From positions 1-12,139 of the forward strand of contig DASTMZ010000048.1 in the NCBI GenBank assembly GCA_035713725.1: a DNA stretch of 12,139 nucleotides, read 5' to 3'. Position 1 is the first letter of the stretch. Every line of letters starts with the position of its first letter. The notes under the pieces are model-generated. The model saw only the letters and a list, made by a program, of their open reading frames with translations, was not told the DNA's origin and did not search any database. Source of the stretch: DASQPR01 sp035713725. Lineage in GTDB: Bacteria; Actinomycetota; Actinomycetes; Mycobacteriales; Micromonosporaceae. A program made the translations under genes and the position numbers. Shown in pieces: positions 6,177 to 12,139 of the stretch.

Positions 6177-7366
6177 TGCGAGCCGCGGCCGCGATCTTGC
6201 ACGCCGACCTGGATTCCTTCTACGCCTCGGTGGAGCAGCGTGACGACCCGACGTTGCGTGGACGGCCGGTCGTCGTTGGCGGCGGAGTCGTGCTGGCGGC
6301 GAGCTACGAGGCGAAGGCGTTCGGCATCAAGACCGCGATGGGCGGCCGGATGGCGCGCCTGTTGTGTCCGGACGTTGTCGTCGCGCAGCCGCGCATGTCG
6401 GCCTACTCCGAGGCCAGCAAGGCCGTCTTCGAAGTGTTCCGCGACACCACACCGCTGGTCGAGGGCATCTCGATCGACGAGGCGTTTCTCGATGTCGGTG
6501 GCCTGCACCGCATCAGCGGAACACCAACCGAGATCGCCATCCGGCTGCGGGGCGAGGTGCTGCGGCGCGTCGGCCTGCCGATCACGGTGGGCGTCGCGCG
6601 CACGAAGTTTCTCGCGAAGGTGGCCAGCCGCGTCGCGAAGCCGGATGGACTCCTCGTTGTGGAGCCCGACGAGGAGGTTGCCTTCCTGCATCCGCTTCCG
6701 GTCGAACGCCTGTGGGGGGTCGGTGACGTCATTGCCGGCAAGCTTCACGAGCACGGCATCCGGACGGTCGCGCAGGTTTCCCGCATCGGTGAGCCGGCGC
6801 TGATCGCGATCCTCGGTGTCGCCGCCGGACGACAGCTGCATGCGCTGTCGCACAATCGAGATCCGCGACCGGTGCAGGTCGGCAAGCGGCGCGGCTCGAT
6901 CGGCTCGCAGCGCGCGATCGGATGGCGGCCACACACGTCGGAGGAGATCGACGCGACGCTCGCCGGCCTCGTCGATCGCGTGACCCGTCGCATGCGTGCG
7001 GCTGGGCGACCCGGCCGCACCGTCATGCTGCGACTGCGTTTCGAGGACTTCGGCCGCGCCACGCGCTCCCGTACGCTGCTGCGCGCGACGGTCCAGACGC
7101 AGACCATCCTGGAGACCGCGCGTGGACTCCTCGCCGAGGCGCAGCCACTGATCGCCAGCCGCGGCATCACGCTGGTTGGCATCTCCGTCGCCAACCTCGG
7201 CCGAACCGATTGGATTCAACCGGAGCTGCCGTTCGACAAACACAACAACGGCGAACTCGACGCCGCGCTCGATGCGATCCGCGACAAGTTCGGCACCGCG
7301 TCGGTCAACCGGGCCGTGCTGATCGGCCGCGACCCTGGCCTCACCGTGCCGCTGTTGCCCGACTGA
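6176..7366 (+). CDS. dinB: DNA polymerase IV (Y-family translesion polymerase)
   Basis: This 396-residue Y-family polymerase performs error-prone translesion synthesis at damaged templates. The palm motif ILHADLDSFYASVE (7-20) holds the first metal ligand D11 and a tyrosine (Y16) at the steric-gate position that excludes ribonucleotides. SIDEAFLDV (99-107) supplies D101 and E102. The thumb has the expected helix-hairpin-helix (LWGVGDVIAGKL), followed by the little-finger domain. QPELPF (348-353) fits the beta-clamp binding consensus, although about 40 residues follow it. The ATG at 6176 is chosen because the conserved protein begins there and the promoter -10 ends 7 bases upstream; the frame is open further 5' but that part is not conserved. 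Length is usual for the family. It converges with the VOC gene, leaving a 23-base gap. Confidence 0.95.
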   Translation: MRAAAAILHADLDSFYASVEQRDDPTLRGRPVVVGGGVVLAASYEAKAFGIKTAMGGRMARLLCPDVVVAQPRMSAYSEASKAVFEVFRDTTPLVEGISIDEAFLDVGGLHRISGTPTEIAIRLRGEVLRRVGLPITVGVARTKFLAKVASRVAKPDGLLVVEPDEEVAFLHPLPVERLWGVGDVIAGKLHEHGIRTVAQVSRIGEPALIAILGVAAGRQLHALSHNRDPRPVQVGKRRGSIGSQRAIGWRPHTSEEIDATLAGLVDRVTRRMRAAGRPGRTVMLRLRFEDFGRATRSRTLLRATVQTQTILETARGLLAEAQPLIASRGITLVGISVANLGRTDWIQPELPFDKHNNGELDAALDAIRDKFGTASVNRAVLIGRDPGLTVPLLPD

Positions 7367-7389
7367 CGTGGCCGGCGGCGTGCGATGGC

Positions 7390-8073
7390 TTAGGGATCCC
7401 GGCCCTGCCACGTCGTCACGCAGGCCTCGTTGCCCTCGACGTCGGCCAGCACCCAGAAGCTCGGCGCACGCAGATCCGACACGAGCGTCCCGCCCGCGTC
7501 GAGCGCCGCCTGGACGCGCCGCGGCGCCTCGTCGTGCGACACCGACACGTCGAAGTGGATGCGGTTGCGCTGCGGCCGCGGCGCGTCCATCTGCTGAAAC
7601 CAGATCGCTGGCCCGTGACCGAGCGGATCGACAATCGGATCGCGCGGCCCGTTGCGATCAGCCTCGTCCGCGTAGGCCATGACGGCCTTCCAGAACGGTC
7701 GAATCGCCGGGATGTCGAGCGCGTCGATGCCCAGCTCGATCAGCTGCACTGACCGAACACCGCCAACATCCGGCACGGTCGCCAGCCCGGCCGCCGCGAC
7801 CACGTCGGAGATCCGCAACGCGATCTCGATGTCTCGCCCGGTCAAATCCGCGTCACGCAACGTCTGCACGCCGACGATCAGGGCACCCGACCGTACGTCC
7901 AGCCGCAAGTGCTCGTCGGCGTCCGGCCCGATCGCATCGACCAGCTGCGCGGCCAGCGCGGCCGCCTGCGAGATCGAGTCGACGCGCACCACGGAACAGA
8001 GCACGGCGAGCACGTATCGCCAACCCGCCGCGCTCGTCGCATCGGATATCGCCTGCCGCGTCAGCTTCTCCAT
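7390..8073 (-). CDS. Degenerate pterin-dehydratase-like / VOC fusion protein
   Basis: This 227-residue protein joins two domains. Residues 1-100 follow the fold pattern of 4a-hydroxytetrahydrobiopterin (pterin carbinolamine) dehydratase: LTRQAISDATSAAGWRY, then DADEHLRLDV (51-60), then LTGRDIEIALRIS. The active-site motif EHNHHP of true dehydratases is reduced to EHLRLD, so two of the catalytic histidines are gone and dehydratase activity is doubtful. Residues 107-224 are a glyoxalase-like VOC domain (VQLIELGIDALDI, RIHFDVSV with H173, DVEGNEACV). The substrate is unknown. This layout is common in actinobacteria, often annotated as VOC family protein. The ATG at 8071-8073 has GGGAG at a good distance; the frame opens farther upstream but that part resembles no family. 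It is divergent from the phosphotransferase gene. Confidence 0.85.
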   Translation of the reverse strand: MEKLTRQAISDATSAAGWRYVLAVLCSVVRVDSISQAAALAAQLVDAIGPDADEHLRLDVRSGALIVGVQTLRDADLTGRDIEIALRISDVVAAAGLATVPDVGGVRSVQLIELGIDALDIPAIRPFWKAVMAYADEADRNGPRDPIVDPLGHGPAIWFQQMDAPRPQRNRIHFDVSVSHDEAPRRVQAALDAGGTLVSDLRAPSFWVLADVEGNEACVTTWQGRDP

Positions 8074-8174
8074 CGTCGCTCCCGCCTGATCGGGCCGCCG
8101 AGACCGAGGAACCGTACCGCCCGGCACCGACACGCGCCGACCACGGCACCCAGCAACCGGCGTGCGCCGCGACA

Positions 8175-9002
8175 ATGATCGGCATGTCCGATGAGCCCGC
8201 CGACTCACACGTGCTGCAGAACGATCCACACCGTCGCATCGAACGACGCGGTGACACCGTGTGGCGGCCGATGCATCCGTGGTCGCCGGCGGTGCATGAC
8301 CTGCTGGCGCACCTCGCATCGGTCGACTTCCCGGCGCCGCGGCTGCTCGATGTGGTCGGCGACCGTGAGGTGTTGACATACCTGCCCGGCGACAGCGGAC
8401 CGGACGGATGGGCGCACGTCATCCCGGAACAGGGGCTTCGGGCGTTCGCGCGACTCGTTCGTGACTATCACGCCGCGGTCGCCTCGTTCACCACGGACAA
8501 GATCTTTTACACGGGTACGCCGATGGCCTCCGACGACATCGTCTGCCATGGCGACGTCGGGCCGTGGAACGCGGTTTTCCGGGACGGCGCGCCGGTGGGG
8601 CTGATCGACTTCGACTACGCGCGCCCCGCGCCGGTACGGTTTGACATCGCGTACGCGCTGCAATACGTCGCGCCGTTCCGTGACGACGAAGACTGCGTCC
8701 GATGGCTGCGCTATCCGGCCGTCCCGGATCGGCTGCGCCGCATGGCATTGTTTGTCGACGCGTATGGAGCCAATGCGATCGGCGGCCCGACCGATCTGGC
8801 GAGCCTCGCCGCATCGGTGATCGACGTGCAGCGCGAGATCCTGGCCAGCGACGAGCGATTCGCGGCCGCCGGCGTCGAGCCGCAGCGGACATGGGTCGCC
8901 GAGGGTCTCGCCGACAAGCAGCGCGCCAGGATCTCTTGGAGCGAGGCCTTTGTACGCTCAGCCGGGCTGAGTGACGACGGGACCGAACGCGTCACGCGTT
9001 GA
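8175..9002 (+). CDS. Aminoglycoside phosphotransferase (APH/choline kinase)-family protein
   Basis: This 275-residue protein has the C-lobe kinase signature of APH enzymes: the catalytic loop VCHGDVGPWN (123-132, with H125, D127 and N132) and the metal-binding LIDFDYA (143-149, with D145 and D147). The N-terminal lobe is short (RRIERRGDTVWRP, then EVLTYLPGD), as usual in one actinobacterial subgroup. The phosphate acceptor is unknown: the family includes kinases of antibiotics, choline and other small molecules, so resistance should not be assumed. The start may be 8175 or the second ATG at 8184 (MSDEP); neither has a clear Shine-Dalgarno. The gene ends by overlapping the 3' end of the convergent reductase gene by 11 bases. 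Confidence 0.88.
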   Translation: MIGMSDEPADSHVLQNDPHRRIERRGDTVWRPMHPWSPAVHDLLAHLASVDFPAPRLLDVVGDREVLTYLPGDSGPDGWAHVIPEQGLRAFARLVRDYHAAVASFTTDKIFYTGTPMASDDIVCHGDVGPWNAVFRDGAPVGLIDFDYARPAPVRFDIAYALQYVAPFRDDEDCVRWLRYPAVPDRLRRMALFVDAYGANAIGGPTDLASLAASVIDVQREILASDERFAAAGVEPQRTWVAEGLADKQRARISWSEAFVRSAGLSDDGTERVTR

Positions 9003-10209
9003 TGTCGATCCGCCGTAGGTCGGAGTGCTTCTGCAGATACGTACGGATAGCGATGAGCGCGGCGATCCCGTCACCGACGGCGGCACCGAGTTGCTTCGTG
9101 GCACCGGCGCGTACGTCGCCGGCCGCAAACACGCCGGGCATGCTCGTGGCGAACATGCCATCCGTCACGACGAACTTCCATGAGTCCAACGCCACGGCGT
9201 CGCCCAGCCACCCCGAGTTCGGGTCGAGTCCGATGAAGACGAACGCGGCCGCCACGTCGTACATGGTCTCGGCGCCCGAGCCGTCGCGCGTCGCCACGGA
9301 GACGAGTCGGGTGCCGTCCACGTGCTTGCGGGACAGGCCGGTGATCTCAGTGTTCAGGTGTACGCGCATCTTCGGGTGCTCGGATACCTTGTCCTGCAAG
9401 AGCTTCGAGGCACGCAGCCGCGGCCCGCGCTCGAGCACCGTGACGTGGTCGGCGAATTCGGTGAGGAACAGCCCTTCCTCCAGCGCCGAGTTGCCGCCGC
9501 CGATCACGACGAGGTCCTTCGCACCGCGGTAGAACGGCCCGTCGCAGGTCGCGCAGAAATGCACGCCGGCGCCGATCAAGTCGTCCTCCCCCGGCACACC
9601 GAGCCGCCGGTACGACGAACCGGTCGCCACGAGCACGGCCGGCGCCGCGACGTGTTGTCCGGTCGCGAACGTGACACAGACCTCGTCGCCATCGCGTTCG
9701 ACTCCGGTGACCTCGACCGCCGATAGCAGCTCGACGCCGTAGCGCCGGGCCTGCGCGATGAACCGGTCGGCCAGCTCGCCGCCCTTCACGCCGTCCGGAA
9801 AGCCCGGGTAGTTGTCGATGCGTTCGGTGACGCCGGCTTGTCCGCCCAGACCCGACTTGTCGACCACCAGTGTCTCGATGCCCTCGCGAGCCGCGTAGAT
9901 CGCCGCCGCCAGACCGGTCGGGCCGCCGCCGACGATAACCAGGTCGTACGTGCGGCGCATCGCCTCGAGCGTCAGCCCGAGCTTGCGCGCCAACTCGTCG
10001 TTGCCGGGCTCGACGAGGTGGCTGCCGTCGGGAAAGACGATCGTCGGAATGGAACGGCCGCCGTTCTGCAACTGCTCGACGTACGCCAACGCGTCCGCGT
10101 CCTCGTCGATGTCCACGAACTGGTAGGTCACCCGGTGCTCGGCGAGGAACTTCTTGGCGCGGCGGCAATCCGGGCACCACGGCGCGCCGTAGACGGTCAG
10201 ATCCGACAT
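8992..10209 (-). CDS. Glutaredoxin-thioredoxin reductase fusion (FAD/NADPH disulfide reductase)
   Basis: This 405-residue protein fuses a small redox domain to a thioredoxin reductase. Residues 1-83 are glutaredoxin/NrdH-like with an APWCPDC active site (C12, C15) and a SIPTIVF cis-proline segment. Residues 88-400 are a TrxB-type flavoenzyme: FAD-binding GGGPTGLAAA (94-103), the redox CATC (219-222), NADPH-binding GGGNSALEEG (237-246) and the second FAD motif VFAAGDVR. Electrons would pass from NADPH through FAD and CATC to the attached CPDC domain, making a self-contained reductase. The start is the ATG at 10207-10209, where the redox domain begins (MSDLTVYGAPWC). The frame is open 63 bases further upstream without conserved sequence. 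No clear Shine-Dalgarno. It is divergent from the lipoprotein gene (130-base gap). Confidence 0.93.
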   Translation of the reverse strand: MSDLTVYGAPWCPDCRRAKKFLAEHRVTYQFVDIDEDADALAYVEQLQNGGRSIPTIVFPDGSHLVEPGNDELARKLGLTLEAMRRTYDLVIVGGGPTGLAAAIYAAREGIETLVVDKSGLGGQAGVTERIDNYPGFPDGVKGGELADRFIAQARRYGVELLSAVEVTGVERDGDEVCVTFATGQHVAAPAVLVATGSSYRRLGVPGEDDLIGAGVHFCATCDGPFYRGAKDLVVIGGGNSALEEGLFLTEFADHVTVLERGPRLRASKLLQDKVSEHPKMRVHLNTEITGLSRKHVDGTRLVSVATRDGSGAETMYDVAAAFVFIGLDPNSGWLGDAVALDSWKFVVTDGMFATSMPGVFAAGDVRAGATKQLGAAVGDGIAALIAIRTYLQKHSDLRRIDINA

Positions 10210-10339
10210 GCGCACAGCATCACATGACGCCGCCATGGATGGCCATGATCCCGGGACTCTTTGAGTGTCCACTGTGGGCGCTCGTCCGATACACTCCCGG
10301 ACGCTTCGACCCGACCCGTCATCTCAGTGGGGAGCGTCC

Positions 10340-10978
10340 ATGCCACTGTTGTCCCGGATCCGCGTGTTCCGGATGCGCGCCAGGATCGCCGGCGCCGCCA
10401 GCGCCACGCGCCGATTCGTCGCGCTGGTCACCGTACCCACGTTGGCTGTGGCGTTGGCTGCGTGCGGCGGTGGCGGCGCGTCCCCGGGCTCAGGGGCGGC
10501 AAACGCCGGCGCGAACCCGACCGCAACCGGTGCGGCCGCGGGAGCCGGCGCTGCGTCGACCCCGGCATCCGGCGGCTCGGGCCCGAACGCGTGCGCGATC
10601 GTCACCACGGCGCAGCTACAGCAGGCGACCGGGACGACGTTCGCGGCCGGCCAGTCGAAGCCGTCCCTGATCGGTGGCTCCACATGCAACTTCTTCGCGA
10701 CGACCGGTGCCGGGGATGGCTCCGTGGTCGTGCAGGTGACGCCTCAGCCGGACCTCTACTTCCCGAAGAGCAACGATGCGTCGTTCAACGACCTCGTGCC
10801 GCTCACCGCGCCGACCGACCGCGGATGGGTCACGAAACCGGATCCGAGCGACGACAGCTACGGGCACATCCTCGTGGTGCGCAACGGCGTCGGGGTGGAC
10901 ATCGCGATCTTGTCGGCGAAGTCCGTGACGCTCGACGGCGAGCAAGCGCTGGCAAGCTCGATCGCAAGCCAGCTCTGA
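10340..10978 (+). CDS. Secreted lipoprotein, DUF3558-like
   Basis: This 212-residue protein starts at the ATG with GGGGAG 8 bases upstream. An Arg-rich N-region (RIRVFRMRARIAGAASATRR) and hydrophobic segment (27-41) end in the lipobox LAAC (C42), so it should be processed by signal peptidase II and anchored to the outer face of the membrane. A low-complexity Gly/Ala/Ser/Thr/Pro linker (43-80) follows. The folded domain begins NACAIVTTAQLQQATG and continues to GGSTCNFF, a cysteine pair and spacing seen in DUF3558-type lipoproteins of mycobacteria and other actinomycetes. No enzyme motif is visible and the function is unknown. It converges on the DUF3040 gene with a 58-base gap, in which I see no strong terminator. 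Confidence 0.85.
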   Translation: MPLLSRIRVFRMRARIAGAASATRRFVALVTVPTLAVALAACGGGGASPGSGAANAGANPTATGAAAGAGAASTPASGGSGPNACAIVTTAQLQQATGTTFAAGQSKPSLIGGSTCNFFATTGAGDGSVVVQVTPQPDLYFPKSNDASFNDLVPLTAPTDRGWVTKPDPSDDSYGHILVVRNGVGVDIAILSAKSVTLDGEQALASSIASQL

Positions 10979-11036
10979 GAGGCGTGGACGCAGGCCAGGA
11001 TCGTCGATCGGGACAGCGACGCGCCCGGTCGGGAGA

Positions 11037-11333
11037 TCAGCGGCGCCAGGCGCGGGTGCGCCCTCGACGTACTCGCCGGACGACGCGGACCGTGCCGTAC
11101 GCGATCACCGTGACCGCGCCGACGCCGGCCAAGATCTCGGCCGGGAGCCATAGTCCGAGCACGACGGTGACCGTGGTCGCAACGATCCAGGCGACAAGTC
11201 CCGCGAACCACACCACGGGTAGCCGGCGCACCGGCTTCGCCAAGCCACGCATGACGAGGACGAAACGCGGGTCCTCCAACGCCAACTGTTGTTCGATGTC
11301 GGCAAGTTCCCGCCGTTCGCGTTCGCTGAGCAT
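11037..11333 (-). CDS. DUF3040 membrane protein
   Basis: This 98-residue protein opens with LSERERRELADIEQQLALEDPRF, the highly characteristic amphipathic N-terminus of DUF3040 proteins, which are nearly confined to actinobacteria. Two hydrophobic segments follow (about 39-61 and 64-84), and the tail is Arg-rich and presumably cytoplasmic. Function is unknown. The ATG at 11331-11333 is preceded by AAAGGGG with a 6-base gap; the frame extends further upstream but without conserved sequence. The 220 bases between this start and the RecQ stop (11334-11553) hold the presumed promoter and nothing else I can support. Confidence 0.85.
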   Translation of the reverse strand: MLSERERRELADIEQQLALEDPRFVLVMRGLAKPVRRLPVVWFAGLVAWIVATTVTVVLGLWLPAEILAGVGAVTVIAYGTVRVVRRVRRGRTRAWRR

Positions 11334-11553
11334 CGCCAGCCCCTTTGATCTGTCCACCCGCTCGACGCTGCGCCGGCTCTGGGGCGCCCATGGCGCCCTA
11401 CCCCCGTCGTCGGCTCGGAAACGCCGCTGGCCCACACCGGCCAGGATTAGCGTTCGGCCGCCAGGCCGGTCGCCGCGCTCCGTCACGGCGCCCGGCCGCC
11501 CAGTCGCCGCGTCTGCTGGCCCGGGTCCGTGGCTGCCGCCACGCCGACGCTGG

Positions 11554-12139
11554 CTAGCCGACCGGCCGGTCGCCGTCCGCCGCCAGCAGGCCGTTCGCCC
11601 GGACCAGGGCGACCGATAGCGTCTTGTAGCCCACCTCTTCGAACAGTACGGTCATTCGGTCCTGGTCGTAGCCGAGAACCGTACCTCTGCCCCACTGGCG
11701 ATGGCTGACTGTGCTGTGGAGCGCGTAGGGCACCGCACCGTCGGCCTGCCCGGCGCCCCGGGCGGCCGGAATCCGGCTGCCCGAGCCTCGGGCCGGGTCC
11801 GAGCCTCGGGCCGCGCCGAAGCCTTGCGCCGAGCCCTGCGCCGTGCCCGAGCCTCGCGCCGGGCCTGGACGGCGTTCGACGTCGCCCCGGCCGCCGATCA
11901 TCCTGCCGCGGGCTCGCGAGCCCGACTCGAGGCCGCCCGCGCCGTCCCGGCTGCGGACACAGTTGTCGCAGTGCCCGCACGCTCGGCTCATCTGCTCGCC
12001 GAAGTACGCGAGCAACGGCTGCACCCGACACCCGGACGTCTCGGCGAGCGCGCGCATCATGTCGGTCCGCGACCTCTGCAGCGTCTGGTGGCGCTCGGCC
12101 TCCAGCACGGCGAGGCGGGCGGCCTCCGGCGGTTCGGGG
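11554..12139 (-). CDS. recQ: RecQ-like ATP-dependent DNA helicase, C-terminal part (cut by window edge)
   Basis: The frame is open from the right edge to the stop at 11554, about 194 residues; the helicase motor lies outside the window. The visible part has the RecQ zinc-binding module: a cysteine encoded at 12028-12030 (TSGCR), then 16 residues to ACGHCDNC with cysteines at 11979, 11970 and 11961. This is the C-x16-C-x2-C-x2-C arrangement of RecQ. The preceding ERHQTLQRSRTDMMRALAET is typical of actinobacterial members. After a low-complexity Arg/Gly/Ser stretch comes HRQWGRGTVLGYDQDRMTVLFEEVGYKTL, a small beta-rich module that ends many actinobacterial RecQ-like proteins. The role would be unwinding of recombination and repair intermediates. 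Confidence 0.88.
   Translation of the reverse strand, partial: PEPPEAARLAVLEAERHQTLQRSRTDMMRALAETSGCRVQPLLAYFGEQMSRACGHCDNCVRSRDGAGGLESGSRARGRMIGGRGDVERRPGPARGSGTAQGSAQGFGAARGSDPARGSGSRIPAARGAGQADGAVPYALHSTVSHRQWGRGTVLGYDQDRMTVLFEEVGYKTLSVALVRANGLLAADGDRPVG
11781..11864. repeat. Degenerate 18-bp tandem repeat inside the RecQ gene
   Basis: Four 18-base units of the type CCGAGCCTCGGGCCGGGT occur at 11781, 11799, 11817 and 11847, with a 12-base partial unit at 11835. The 18-base period keeps the frame and encodes (A/Q)-(R/Q)-G-(S/F)-rich hexapeptides in the linker between the zinc module and the C-terminal module. Such arrays can vary in copy number by replication slippage. Confidence 0.7.

Noticed and set aside
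10261..10339. Promoter TTGAGT ... TACACT before the lipoprotein gene
   Set aside because: The spacing between the two hexamers is about 23 bases, too long for a normal sigma-70-type promoter.
1..12139. CRISPR array
   Set aside because: No regularly spaced repeats with unique spacers were found; the only array is the coding 18-bp repeat in RecQ.

Overview
The window is high-GC DNA with actinobacterial hallmarks: GC-rich third positions, a DUF3040 membrane protein, a DUF3558-like lipoprotein, a glutaredoxin-thioredoxin reductase fusion, a RecQ with the actinobacterial C-terminal module, and a damage promoter of actinobacterial type in front of dinB. It looks like a chromosomal contig from a soil-type actinomycete. 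I cannot name the genus.

Region by region: (a) 1-142 is the outer end of an IS3-family element, with the start of orfA running off the left edge. It abuts a decapitated large serine recombinase (143-953) that keeps only its zinc ribbon and coiled-coil C-terminus. That frame runs through a strong hairpin terminator and into the antisense of a tRNA gene (913-986, minus) with a CAU anticodon, most probably tRNA-Ile2. (b) 1041-6167 is a roughly 5-kb accessory block. It holds a minus-strand pair, a ParA/Soj-type ATPase translationally coupled to a small protein with a SAP/HEH-like tail, transcribed divergently from an 1141-residue SNF2 helicase with a C-terminal DUF3883 nuclease-like domain. The helicase resembles DrmD of DISARM phage defence. 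Two imperfect copies of a 23-nt promoter-like sequence bracket this block. (c) 6145-7366 is dinB (DNA polymerase IV), with a LexA-like box, a PafBC-type damage promoter and an apparently leaderless start. (d) 7390-11333 holds housekeeping genes: a VOC protein with a degenerate pterin-dehydratase-like N-terminus, a phosphotransferase, the Grx-TrxR fusion, a lipoprotein and a DUF3040 protein. They are arranged in alternating convergent and divergent pairs. (e) 11554-12139 is the C-terminal part of a RecQ-like helicase cut by the right edge.

The most interesting part is the divergent ParA/HEH and DrmD-like helicase module. None of the other DISARM genes is present in the window, and the module sits between a tRNA and a DNA-damage-inducible polymerase with a duplicated promoter at its edges. 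I read it as a candidate phage-defence or mobile-DNA-control module. That function is inference from gene families and context, not something the sequence proves.
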